Shown here piece after piece: positions 26,354 to 34,578 of a stretch of 64,000 bases of DNA; the first letter of the stretch is position 1; every line of letters begins with the position of its first letter. The stretch is from positions 310,001 through 374,000 of the forward strand of contig NZ_VCGX01000001.1 of the NCBI RefSeq assembly GCF_007671655.1, given 5' to 3'. A program made the translations under genes and the position numbers. The notes below the pieces were generated by a model. The model did not search any database and was not told where the DNA came from. It saw only the letters and a list, made by a program, of their open reading frames with translations. The stretch is from Marinobacter piscis. Lineage in GTDB: Bacteria; Pseudomonadota; Gammaproteobacteria; Pseudomonadales; Oleiphilaceae.

Positions 26354-26812
26354 ATGGAAATAAAAACCTTCGGAGACCTGATTGGCTGGACGCGCCAGCT
26401 GCACGCCCATCTGGCAAAATGCCTGAATGAGTCCGCCCAGAAGCAAACCAATGAGCGCAACAGCGCTTTGCTGGATTATGTTGCGGGCTACGAGTCACAG
26501 CTGGCAGAAACCGTGGCTGAATTTGAAAAACAGGCGGACCCCAAGGTCCTGCAAACCCGCCTGTACGACTATGCGGAACATCAACCCTTTACCCCTGGTC
26601 TGGCCTGTGATGCCCGGTTTGACACGTTCAGCTTTGACGAGATTAGCCGGGAAGTGTTCGCCTTCCATGATCAGATAATGGATCTGTACGAGTCACTGAC
26701 GGGCAAAGCCGAGATCGAGGGCGCAAAAACCCTTCTGGAGGACCTGCTGGCACTTGAGCAACACGAAGCCAAGCAACTGTCCAGCCAGATTGGCAGGATG
26801 AGCGATATCTGA
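26354..26812 (+). CDS. small predicted all-helical cytoplasmic protein, unknown function
   Basis: 152 residues, no signal or membrane segment. It looks like a four-helix bundle: heptad-like stretches around LHAHLAKCL, YVAGYESQLAETVAEFEKQ, FAFHDQIMDLYESL and LLALEQHEAKQLSSQIGRM, with His and Glu spaced as in ferritin-like or hemerythrin-like bundles. I do not recognise the family, and metal binding is only a suggestion. GGAG lies seven bases before ATG 26354. A strong hairpin downstream separates it from the TRAP genes. Confidence 0.75.
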   Translation: MEIKTFGDLIGWTRQLHAHLAKCLNESAQKQTNERNSALLDYVAGYESQLAETVAEFEKQADPKVLQTRLYDYAEHQPFTPGLACDARFDTFSFDEISREVFAFHDQIMDLYESLTGKAEIEGAKTLLEDLLALEQHEAKQLSSQIGRMSDI

Positions 26813-26867
26813 CGTATCACATCTAAACACCACGGCCGCACTCGCGTAAGATACCACTTTTAAATGG

Positions 26868-26906
26868 GGCCGGGGTCGCTCTGATGCGACCCCGGCCTTG
26901 TTGTTT
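26868..26906 (+). terminator. strong hairpin/terminator upstream of the TRAP permease genes
   Basis: GGCCGGGGTCGC (26868-26879) pairs perfectly with GCGACCCCGGCC (26886-26897) and is followed by TTGTTGTTT. It should end transcription from the 152-residue gene. It may act as a partial terminator in front of the permease genes, whose start is 37 bases on. Confidence 0.8.
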
Positions 26907-26942
26907 GCAGCTATGAAATACCCCTCTGGCGGAGGATTGTGA

Positions 26943-27488
26943 ATGCAGTGGATTATAAAGCTGGATAAGGCTCTTGCGCGTCTGTCTTCTCTGTGTGGCT
27001 GGGTTGCCTGTCTTGCAATGCTGCTGATGGTCGCTAACGTATTTTACGACGTTATTGCCCGTTATGCGTTCAGTGAGGTGTCCATCGGACTTCAGGAAAT
27101 GGAGTGGCACCTGTTTGCGGTGGTGTTCCTCCTCGGCATTCCTTACGCGCTGCGTACCGATGGCCACGTTCGTGTTGATGTATTTTACGCGCAATGGAGC
27201 AACAAAACCCGAGCCTGGGTCAATCTCACCGGCGCCCTTCTCTTTGTTATTCCTTTTGCCTGGCTGATTGGCATTTACGGCTATGATTTTACCCTGGACT
27301 CCTACACCCTGGGTGAAGGCAGTGGCGACCCGGGCGGGTTGCCCCACCGCTGGGTGATCAAATCCCTCATCCCCTTCACCGCCCTGTTTATTGCGCTTGC
27401 AGGCCTCAACATGGCCACCTATGCCCTGCGCGTGATCTCTGGTGAAAAGCAGTATGACGAAGAAAGCAATGGGGAGGGCCTGGCATGA
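26943..27488 (+). CDS. TRAP transporter small permease (DctQ family)
   Basis: 181 residues with four membrane helices. It has the family segment VFYDVIARYAFSEVSIGLQEMEWHLF near residues 35-60 and RTDGHVRVDVFY after it. It partners the large subunit in Na+-driven uptake of organic acids or related solutes. GGAGG precedes the ATG by seven bases. The periplasmic binding protein (DctP) normally encoded beside it is absent from this window. Confidence 0.88.
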   Translation: MQWIIKLDKALARLSSLCGWVACLAMLLMVANVFYDVIARYAFSEVSIGLQEMEWHLFAVVFLLGIPYALRTDGHVRVDVFYAQWSNKTRAWVNLTGALLFVIPFAWLIGIYGYDFTLDSYTLGEGSGDPGGLPHRWVIKSLIPFTALFIALAGLNMATYALRVISGEKQYDEESNGEGLA

Positions 27489-28780
27489 TTGGTATCATCA
27501 TGTTTGCCACGGCGTTGCTCATGCTCATGGCAGGTTTCCCGGTTGCCTTCACCTTTGGCGGGCTGGCGCTGTTCTTCGGAGTATTTGCCGAAGGCATGGA
27601 TTTGTTCGCGTTCATGCCTTACCGGATTATGAGCGTTATGCAGAACACCGTTCTGATGGCGGTTCCCCTGTTCATTTTCATGGGTGTCATTCTGCAGAGA
27701 ACCCGCCTTGCCGAGCAGCTTCTGACCTCGATGGGGCGCTTGTTCGGCGGCCTGCCTGGTGGCCTGGCTATCTCCACTATTCTGGTTGGCGCCCTGCTCG
27801 CGGCGTCCACCGGCGTTGTAGGGGCCAGTGTTGTTGCCATGGGGCTGATTTCACTGCCTGTTATGCTTGCCCATAAATACGACCGGCGACTGGCAACCGG
27901 AACCATCTGTGCCGCGGGCACTCTGGGGCAGATTGTGCCTCCCTCCATCATTCTGATCATTCTGGGAGATGTCCTGGGCTTGCCGGTGGGCGATCTGTTC
28001 AAGGCTGCCGTCGGCCCGGGTGTGGTGCTTATCGGCGTCTATATTGCTTATATATTGATCATGACCCGGTTCAAGCCGGAAACGGCACCAGCCATGCTAC
28101 AGGACACCGGTGTTTCCCGTAAGCGGGAAGTTCTGAACGCCCTGCTGGCCATCATTCCGCCGCTCGCCTTGATTGTGGTTGTGCTGGGCTCCATTTTTAC
28201 CGGGATTGCAACGCCAACAGAATCGTCCGCCCTGGGCGGCGTCGGCGCCATTGTGCTGGCTATTATTTATCGCCAGTTTTCGTTTCAGATGATCTGGGAG
28301 TCTTCAAAGGATACGGTCAGAGTAACGGCCATGGTCTTCGCTATTCTCATTGGCGCAACGGCGTTTTCCATGGTGTTCAGTTATACGGGCGGCGATTATC
28401 TGCTGGAAGACTGGATGTTGCAGCTGCCTGGTGAGAAATGGGGGTTCATCATTCTGGCCATGGCGGTCATTATGGTGCTGGGGCTGTTCATCGATTTTGT
28501 GGAAATTTCCTTCATCATCGTGCCGATTCTGGCGCCAGTGGCTGAAGCCATGGGCATCAATATGATCTGGTTTGCCATTCTTATTGCCATGAACCTGCAG
28601 ACCAGCTTCCTGACACCGCCTTTCGGCTTCGCCCTGTTTTACCTGAAAGGCGTTGCGCCACCACAGGTGCAGACGACTGATATCTACAAGGGGGTCCTGC
28701 CGTTCATTCTTTTGCAGGTCTTGGTACTGGCAATGATTGTCATTTTCCCGGAGCTGTTCGGAATGAGCTCCTCCTACTGA
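27485..28780 (+). CDS. TRAP transporter large permease (DctM family)
   Basis: 431 residues and about twelve membrane segments. Family stretches include FPVAFTFGGLALFFG near the start, GAPLFIFMG-like AVPLFIFMGVILQRT, and the late LQTSFLTPPFGFALFYLKGV. It overlaps the small permease by four bases (ATGA) and ends at a hairpin terminator. Substrate cannot be inferred without the missing binding protein; the LQTSFLTPPFG segment is typical of carboxylate-type members. Confidence 0.9.
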   Translation: MIGIIMFATALLMLMAGFPVAFTFGGLALFFGVFAEGMDLFAFMPYRIMSVMQNTVLMAVPLFIFMGVILQRTRLAEQLLTSMGRLFGGLPGGLAISTILVGALLAASTGVVGASVVAMGLISLPVMLAHKYDRRLATGTICAAGTLGQIVPPSIILIILGDVLGLPVGDLFKAAVGPGVVLIGVYIAYILIMTRFKPETAPAMLQDTGVSRKREVLNALLAIIPPLALIVVVLGSIFTGIATPTESSALGGVGAIVLAIIYRQFSFQMIWESSKDTVRVTAMVFAILIGATAFSMVFSYTGGDYLLEDWMLQLPGEKWGFIILAMAVIMVLGLFIDFVEISFIIVPILAPVAEAMGINMIWFAILIAMNLQTSFLTPPFGFALFYLKGVAPPQVQTTDIYKGVLPFILLQVLVLAMIVIFPELFGMSSSY

Positions 28781-28807
28781 AAAGCCGGGTCATTCGACCC
28801 GGCTTTT
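28781..28807. terminator. bidirectional terminator between dctM-like and dps-like genes
   Basis: GCCGGGTC (28784-28791) pairs with GACCCGGC (28796-28803) around ATTC. A-runs on one side and T-runs on the other allow use from both strands by the convergent genes. Confidence 0.85.
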
Positions 28808-28840
28808 ACCAACTCTGCAACTGATCAGCGTGTCGCTGGC

Positions 28841-29314
28841 TCAGTGGCCAAGATAGCTGCGATACATCCAGACGGTTTTTTCCTGCTCCGAGATATAATC
28901 GCTCATCAGTGCCGCGGTACCCTCGTCGTCAGCTTCACCGGCCAGGCTTAGCAGTTCTCTTTGCTTGCCAATCAGCTTGGCAAAGCTATCAACCACATGT
29001 TCCATGGCAGTTTTGCCATCGGTAACGTCTTTCTGCTCAGGGATTTCAGAGCGCTCGATATAGGTGCTGTATGCGTGGGAGGGGCGATGCCCAAGCGTGA
29101 GCACACGCTCTGCAATCTCATCAATCTTGAGCAGAAGATCGTCATACAGCTCTTCAAACTTCACGTGAAGCTCAAAGAAGTTTTCACCTTTGATGTTCCA
29201 GTGATAACCGCGCACGTTCATATAAAAGATCTGGTAGTTGGACAGCAGATCGTTCAGTGAATCTGACAGCTTTACCGTTTTTTCTTTATCCAGTCCGATA
29301 AAATTCTTACTCAT
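28841..29314 (-). CDS. Dps-family DNA-protection / ferritin-like protein
   Basis: 157 residues, the usual Dps size. The inter-subunit ferroxidase site is visible: NVRGYHWNIKG carries the first His, and FFELHVKFEELYDDLLLKIDEIAERV the Asp and Glu. Dps dodecamers oxidise and store iron and protect DNA during starvation or peroxide stress. The start MSKNFIGLDK has a perfect AAAGGAGG six bases upstream; an upstream in-frame start is not needed. Confidence 0.93.
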   Translation of the reverse strand: MSKNFIGLDKEKTVKLSDSLNDLLSNYQIFYMNVRGYHWNIKGENFFELHVKFEELYDDLLLKIDEIAERVLTLGHRPSHAYSTYIERSEIPEQKDVTDGKTAMEHVVDSFAKLIGKQRELLSLAGEADDEGTAALMSDYISEQEKTVWMYRSYLGH

Positions 29315-29431
29315 TCTTAGCCTCCTTTGTGGCATTGGAATAGTAGTGGGGCCAGTGTAGTCCAGACCGCGGATTACCGTGAAGTTTAGTTACCCAATCC
29401 CTGCCATAGTGTTGGTTAATTTTCCCCGGAG

Positions 29432-30874
29432 TTACACGCCTGGACCACAGTCGGTGCAGTCTCCCTCTGGTTCCGGGCCAATATTCAGATTCCGGTTCAG
29501 GTCTCTAAGGGCCGTTCGTACCCCCTCTTCTATAACCGGGTGGTAAAATGGCATCTCCAGCATCTCACTGACGGTCAGCCTGCGTTGTACCGACCACGCC
29601 AGCAGGTGCGCAATGTGCTCGGCCGCCGGGCCAAACATTTCTGCGCCCATAAACAGACCACTGCCATACTCGCCGTACACACGCAGCAAACCGCTATTTT
29701 TTCCAAGAACCCGGCTCCGCCCCTGATTTTCAAAGGAAACCTCGCCGACGGCAAAGCAGCCATTGCACTGTTCATTTACCTCATTAATGGTGAGCCCTAC
29801 TGTCGCTATCTGGGGGTCGGTAAATACCACCGCAAGGGGGGCACTTCGCCGGCCGGCCTTTACGTCGGGGTAAGCAGCTGCGTTATCACCGGCAATGCGC
29901 CCTTCATCGGCGGCTTCGTGCAACAACGGCAAGTCGTTATTGGCATCGCCGGCAATAAATACAGGGCTCTGACCGCAGCGCAGCGTATGCGGATTGAACA
30001 CCGGCATGGCATTATCATCCAGTTCAATATCCGCATTCTGTATATCCAGGCCGTCAACGTTTGGCCGGCGCCCTGTCGCTGCAAGCAGATACTCAAACGT
30101 TTCGGTTTTTTCCCCGGCGTCGCCGTCAATAAACGTGACAGCAACACCACCGTCAACCCGCTCAACCCGTGTCACTTCGCCATCCGGGTCGAGAGGAAAC
30201 TCCTCGTTGAAGCGCTTGAGGGCGTACTCCCGGATCGTGTCATCCTGAATCGGCCCAACCGCACCGCCTACTCCGAACATTCTTACCCGTACACCCAGGC
30301 GGCTGAGCGCCTGACCAAGCTCCAGACCGATGACACCTGGCCCGAACACCACGACAGATTCCGGCAGGTCCTGCCACTCAAAAATATCATCGTTCACAAC
30401 CAGCCGATCTTTTGCTTCTTTCAGAAAACCGGGAATGTTGGGACGAGAACCGGTTGCAATAATGATCCGTTGCGCCTGGATTTCTGTGTCCTCGCCCACA
30501 ATCAGGCTGTCAGGTCCAGTAAAGCGGGCATGCCCCCTGATGCGGTGCGCTTCGGGAAAACCTTCCACGGAGCGGACCACCGATGCCACAAACCGGTCAC
30601 GCTCGGAGCGTACCCGCTCCATGACCCGCCGGCCATCAACCGTTATATCGCCGGCACTGACACCAAACTGGTCTGCCTGCGCCATCTGATACGCATTATC
30701 CGCTGCGGCAATCAGCAGCTTGCTGGGCATACACCCCACCCGGGCACAGGTTGTGCCATACTGATCACCCTCGATCAGGACGACTTTGTCCGTCACCTTT
30801 CGCACCCGGCTGTGGGCCACCATACCTGCTGTTCCGGCGCCAATAATAGCTACATCAACCTGCTGTTTATCCAT
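29432..30874 (-). CDS. pyridine nucleotide-disulfide oxidoreductase (dihydrolipoyl dehydrogenase-like)
   Basis: 480 residues. FAD site VAIIGAGTAGMVA at the N-terminus, redox disulfide CARVGCMPSK (about 43-52), a second GxGxxG-like motif VFGPGVIGLELGQAL, and a C-terminal HPVIEEG active-site His-Glu. The redox spacing is C-x4-C as in lipoamide dehydrogenase. It is not linked to 2-oxoacid dehydrogenase genes, and the C-terminus adds CTDC, so a role as a separate NAD(P)H:disulfide or quinone reductase is possible. Exact substrate uncertain. Confidence 0.82.
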   Translation of the reverse strand: MDKQQVDVAIIGAGTAGMVAHSRVRKVTDKVVLIEGDQYGTTCARVGCMPSKLLIAAADNAYQMAQADQFGVSAGDITVDGRRVMERVRSERDRFVASVVRSVEGFPEAHRIRGHARFTGPDSLIVGEDTEIQAQRIIIATGSRPNIPGFLKEAKDRLVVNDDIFEWQDLPESVVVFGPGVIGLELGQALSRLGVRVRMFGVGGAVGPIQDDTIREYALKRFNEEFPLDPDGEVTRVERVDGGVAVTFIDGDAGEKTETFEYLLAATGRRPNVDGLDIQNADIELDDNAMPVFNPHTLRCGQSPVFIAGDANNDLPLLHEAADEGRIAGDNAAAYPDVKAGRRSAPLAVVFTDPQIATVGLTINEVNEQCNGCFAVGEVSFENQGRSRVLGKNSGLLRVYGEYGSGLFMGAEMFGPAAEHIAHLLAWSVQRRLTVSEMLEMPFYHPVIEEGVRTALRDLNRNLNIGPEPEGDCTDCGPGV

Positions 30875-30983
30875 AAAAGAATCTCCAGACCAAAATGCCC
30901 GCCATCGATACGGGTGAAACCATCAGGTGTCCCCCTGTATAATAAGCCCTTTTCGTACCCCGGATGCAATGAGACAACTGCGT

Positions 30984-31655
30984 ATGCATAACTACTGGCC
31001 GGAATTTTTCACTGTCGCCCTGGTGCACTTGCTGGCAGTCGCCAGCCCCGGACCCGACTTTGCGGTGATGATCCGGCAGGCACTGTGTCAGAGCCGGAGA
31101 AACGCGTTACTGACAGCAACCGGCATTGGCGCGGGCATTCTGGTGCACGTAAGTTACTCATTGCTGGGCATTGGCCTGATTATTCAGCAGTCCCTGCTTC
31201 TGTTCACCTTGCTCAAAATTGCCGGGGCTCTGTACCTCACCTGGATTGCCATACACTGCCTGCGAGCGAAGGCCGGGGGCGTCTATGTGGAAACCGGAGC
31301 TCCGGCGCCTCAGTCCGGCGTTGCCGCTATACGTCTGGGTTTTTTCACTAATGCTTTGAACCCCAAGGCAACCCTGTTCTTTGTTTCGCTGTTCTCGGTG
31401 GTGATCAGCCCCGGCACGCCGGTCGTGGTGCAGGCCAGTTATGGTGCCTACATGGCACTGGCAACCGGGCTCTGGTTTACCCTGGTCGCGGTGTTTTTTA
31501 CATTGCCGGCCGTTCGCAAACGTTTCAACCGCTTTGGCCACTGGCTGGACCGGCTTATGGGTGGCACTCTGCTACTGCTTGCGGGCAAGCTTTTACTTTC
31601 TACAGTGAACGAAGCAGCGCCTCAGTCTGGCTCCAGCCCAGGCACGGGTCTGTAA
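30984..31655 (+). CDS. LysE/RhtB-family amino-acid exporter
   Basis: About 223 residues with six membrane helices. The N-terminal signature LLAVASPGPDFAVMIRQAL and LGFFTNALNPKATLFFVSLF are those of LysE/RhtB exporters for amino acids or homoserine lactones. ATG 30984 gives the standard N-terminus MHNYWPEF; ATG 30969 is an alternative with CGGA upstream. Its 3' end overlaps the convergent DAHP synthase gene by 56 bp. Confidence 0.87.
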   Translation: MHNYWPEFFTVALVHLLAVASPGPDFAVMIRQALCQSRRNALLTATGIGAGILVHVSYSLLGIGLIIQQSLLLFTLLKIAGALYLTWIAIHCLRAKAGGVYVETGAPAPQSGVAAIRLGFFTNALNPKATLFFVSLFSVVISPGTPVVVQASYGAYMALATGLWFTLVAVFFTLPAVRKRFNRFGHWLDRLMGGTLLLLAGKLLLSTVNEAAPQSGSSPGTGL

Positions 31656-32652
31656 TAGAACAGCCGTACCGCAAATCATCTCCGTCGTCCTGCCGGCCCG
31701 CTTCCAGGAAGCTCTCCAGCATCAATCCACGAATACATGAACTCCCCGCCCGCTTCTGACGTATAACCTCACGGGCAATGTCAACCTGTCTCTCTGCCTG
31801 CTTGCGGGCATTGTCGTGACTGCAATCCACCATGATGGCACCGTTATGTCCGGCTTCAGACACGCTTTGTGCTGCCTGTTGAATGCTGGCTTCATCGTAG
31901 TTGGTAAGCCCCCGGCCGCCTCTTAGCACAAGGTGGGTATCCGGATTGCCCCGGGTACTGACCATGACCGGGGCGCCATTACCCGAGACGCCCAGATGGT
32001 GATGTGGGTGCGCCCCCGACTTCATGGCATTGATCGCAACACTCACCCCGCCGTCGGTACCGTTCTTGAACCCGACCGGCATCGGCAGCCCGCTGACCAT
32101 TTCACGGTGAATCTGGGACTCGGTCGTCCGGGCGCCAATAGCTGTCCAGCTGACCAGATCCCCCAGGTAATCCATGGCGAACGGACTCAGGGCCTCGGTG
32201 GCCAGTGGCAACCCCATTTCAGCCAGATTCAGAAGCAGGCGGCGTGAACGCAGCAAGCCTTCATTCAGATCACCGGCGCCGGTACGCTCCGGGTCATACA
32301 GCAGGCCCTTCCAGCCAACAGTGGTCCGTGGCTTTTCCAGATACGCGCGCATAACCACCAGAAACCGGTCACTGACTGCATCCGCCAGTGCTTTCAGTTT
32401 TTCACCGTATTCCAGAGCAGCCACTTCATCGTGGATCGAGCAGGGGCCAACCACAATCAACGTGCGATCGTCCTCACCGTGCAGAATATTACGGACGGCC
32501 TGCCTGTGTGCACTCACCTGCCGGATAAGAGATTCCCCGGCGGGCAAGCGCTGCCGCAGCTCCGTCGGGGCCGGCAGTGCGGTTTCCTGCCGGCATGTTA
32601 CGGCGGCACTCAGTGCCTGGCTCTCTTCGGCTGTATTCAAAGACGTACTCAT
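31600..32652 (-). CDS. 3-deoxy-7-phosphoheptulonate (DAHP) synthase, class I AroFGH type
   Basis: 350 residues, matching E. coli AroF/G/H. It condenses phosphoenolpyruvate and erythrose 4-phosphate in the first step of the shikimate pathway. The conserved IVVGPCSIHD, the GARTTESQIHREMVSGL segment and a metal-site VDCSHDNARKQ are present. The N-terminus, which sets feedback by Phe, Tyr or Trp, cannot be typed by eye. ATG 32652 has CAGGA ten bases upstream. A strong terminator lies just ahead of the start, suggesting attenuation. The end overlaps the convergent lysE-like gene. Confidence 0.92.
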   Translation of the reverse strand: MSTSLNTAEESQALSAAVTCRQETALPAPTELRQRLPAGESLIRQVSAHRQAVRNILHGEDDRTLIVVGPCSIHDEVAALEYGEKLKALADAVSDRFLVVMRAYLEKPRTTVGWKGLLYDPERTGAGDLNEGLLRSRRLLLNLAEMGLPLATEALSPFAMDYLGDLVSWTAIGARTTESQIHREMVSGLPMPVGFKNGTDGGVSVAINAMKSGAHPHHHLGVSGNGAPVMVSTRGNPDTHLVLRGGRGLTNYDEASIQQAAQSVSEAGHNGAIMVDCSHDNARKQAERQVDIAREVIRQKRAGSSCIRGLMLESFLEAGRQDDGDDLRYGCSITDPCLGWSQTEALLRSL

Positions 32653-32683
32653 ATCTGTATTCCTGTTTCTCTGCGTCAGAATC

Positions 32684-32718
32684 AAAAAAGCCCCGGCTGG
32701 GCTACCAGTCGGGGCTTT
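32684..32718 (-). promoter_or_regulatory. terminator hairpin in the DAHP synthase leader (attenuator candidate)
   Basis: On the minus strand AAAGCCCCGACTGG and CCAGCCGGGGCTTT form a long stem (one G-U pair) with a 4-base loop, then six T. It ends about 30 bases before the start codon. A second hairpin (GGCAGCC/GGCTGCC, 32730-32755) precedes it. An open frame from 32820 (MAFTLARA..) contains Phe, Tyr and Phe codons, but it runs into the gene without a stop and has no good ribosome site, so a leader peptide is unproven. Confidence 0.6.
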
Positions 32719-33016
32719 CTGAGTCCGACGGCAGCCTGGTTTTCGCCGGGCTGCCATCCTCGATGTTCGTTTTTTGAAGATGTTATAGGCGGCCCTGGCT
32801 CTGGCTAAAGTAAAAGCCATAACCAAACCACCAAAAAAACACAGCAGACACTGCCGCCACCGACTGCTGGCCGGAAGCCTTAAGAACATTCAATTGACAG
32901 ACTGCTTGTGTAGTATCCATGCTTATCAATATATACCCCGGCTTTTCAGTTTGGCAACCCATACGCCCGATTTTTCACCAACGATCCGGGTATTCTTGCG
33001 ATAACAGGAACCAAAA
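32719..33016. promoter_or_regulatory. divergent region between DAHP synthase and the secretin-N-like gene
   Basis: Holds the rest of the DAHP synthase leader, and presumably its promoter, plus the promoter of the gene at 33017. I see no further gene; the region near 32900-32950 is relatively A+T-rich. Confidence 0.4.
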
Positions 33017-33805
33017 ATGAGACTGAATCCACGACACCCGGTCGTCCTGCCCTGCGTTTTTATTCTACTGTTCATTATTTCCAGTACCAGCTTTGCACAG
33101 GCCAAGTCGCGGGCGTTTCAGCTCGACAACCGCCCGGGGGCAGACGTTGCCGAGCAGATTCGGGCGCTTTATCAGAACGAGCCTGTCTCCATGACCGCCC
33201 GGGGACAACAGCTGGTGGTTCGGGGCGAGCCGCTACTACTGGATGAAATCGGTACTCTGATTGAAACCCTGGATGTTGCCCCGGTTCAGCTCCGGATCAC
33301 GGTGCGGTCGGCCCGGAATGTTGGTGGCAAGCGCTCCGGTGGTGGCGTTACCGCATCAGGAAAGGGGGCGGACGTAACCATCAAACGACGTGTTACCACA
33401 ACAAACAATGCCATGGAGCGCAGCCTGAGAGTCATGGATGGTCAGTCAGCTCATATCACGTCGGGCCAGGTGCGTACCCTGCCATTCGCCCTGCAGGGTG
33501 GCCGCAACCCGGCCGCCATTTTTGAACGGATCGAAACCCGCAGCGGGTTTGTGGTCAGTCCACAGGTCATTTCAGACCATGCTGTAGAGCTCAGCATCAT
33601 GTCCTTTGAAGCCGATCCGGCCGAGCTGGAAGGGTATGAGACCCAGGCTATGGTGACTATCCGTCGGGTTGAACCAGGTCAGTGGGTGCCTCTGGGCAGC
33701 ACCTCAACCCAGTCTGCCCGGGAACAGTCCGAAATTACCTACAGGGTTGAAAGCAGTCGCTCAGACAACCGGAGTTTTGAAGTCAAGGTGGATATTATCC
33801 GTTAG
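33017..33805 (+). CDS. exported protein with secretin short N-domain, no secretin pore
   Basis: 262 residues with a signal peptide (LLFIISSTSFAQA). Residues about 30-90 (FQLDNRPGADVAEQI through LIETLDVAPVQLRITV) look like the beta-alpha-beta N-domain of type II/III secretion and pilus secretins (Secretin_N/NolW-like). The C-terminal pore domain is absent, and no secretion operon is near. The rest is polar and beta-rich. It could be a remnant or a free-standing periplasmic adaptor. AGGA lies seven bases before the ATG. Its stop overlaps the convergent J-domain gene by four bases. Confidence 0.65.
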   Translation: MRLNPRHPVVLPCVFILLFIISSTSFAQAKSRAFQLDNRPGADVAEQIRALYQNEPVSMTARGQQLVVRGEPLLLDEIGTLIETLDVAPVQLRITVRSARNVGGKRSGGGVTASGKGADVTIKRRVTTTNNAMERSLRVMDGQSAHITSGQVRTLPFALQGGRNPAAIFERIETRSGFVVSPQVISDHAVELSIMSFEADPAELEGYETQAMVTIRRVEPGQWVPLGSTSTQSAREQSEITYRVESSRSDNRSFEVKVDIIR

Positions 33806-34305
33806 GCCCGGCTGCGTAACAGCACACTTTTGGCCTCGTTGATCTTCGCCGCCAGATAATCACTGCCACCGCGATCCGGATGCAGCTTCTGTATCAGCCG
33901 GCGATGCGCTGTCACAACCTCTTCCCGGGTACAGTCTGCCGTTACATTCAGTATTTCACAGGCTTCCCTTTCCGACATCCCGCTGCCCGGTGCCTGAGTT
34001 TGCCGCTCGCCAGCGCCATCGGCAAAGCTTTCACCGGCACCGCCGCCCCCGGATAAAAAGCGATTCAGTGTCGGAACAAGCCGGGCAATTTCCGGAAGCT
34101 TACGCAATAACGGAATCAGCCCGGCCACGGCAGCTGTCAGAACGTGCACACGGCCGGTCAAAACCATAAATGCCAGCATGACACCACCCACAATAAAAAC
34201 CGTTTTCCACGTTACCGCTTTCTTTTTTTCCGCCGACAGCCGGCCCCATTGTTTGAGCACCACAAACAAAGCCGCCGCCAGCACAATCCCCAGTATCCAC
34301 TGCAT
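33802..34305 (-). CDS. membrane-anchored J-domain protein
   Basis: 167 residues: two N-terminal membrane segments (about 3-18 and 33-55), a Gly-rich linker, and a C-terminal short J-domain with the essential HPD in QKLHPDRGGSDYLAAKINEAKSVLL. The arrangement resembles the mitochondrial Pam18/TIM14 type, and such proteins recruit an Hsp70 (DnaK) to the membrane. ATG 34305 has AAGGG; the longer frame lacks a site. No DnaK is adjacent. Confidence 0.82.
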   Translation of the reverse strand: MQWILGIVLAAALFVVLKQWGRLSAEKKKAVTWKTVFIVGGVMLAFMVLTGRVHVLTAAVAGLIPLLRKLPEIARLVPTLNRFLSGGGGAGESFADGAGERQTQAPGSGMSEREACEILNVTADCTREEVVTAHRRLIQKLHPDRGGSDYLAAKINEAKSVLLRSRA

Positions 34306-34578
34306 GATTGACCCTTTGCTGATAGACAACGTTAATTCTGACACCTTGCATCATGATAAAGCCAGTGAGAGTTGTAGAGATTCTGATCGCAAACACCTGT
34401 AAACTGGTGACAACTACACCCCAAGTTTTGTAGGATGCTACGTTTGTCGTAGATCAATAATTTCCGCATCCAACAGTCTGATGTTATGCACCGATCCGGC
34501 AGGAAAACGCGCCTGACCCGTTTTCCTTTTCCGTTCACCGCAAACCCCGGACCAGATACAGATTCCAGGACCTGAATT

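Noticed and set aside
29540-30991. A 483-codon open frame opposite the disulfide oxidoreductase gene
   Set aside because: The complementary strand encodes intact FAD and redox motifs; this frame shows no family features.
31600-31655. The overlap of the exporter and DAHP synthase ends as a sign of a frameshift
   Set aside because: Both C-termini look normal in length and the genes are convergent; a tail-to-tail overlap explains it.
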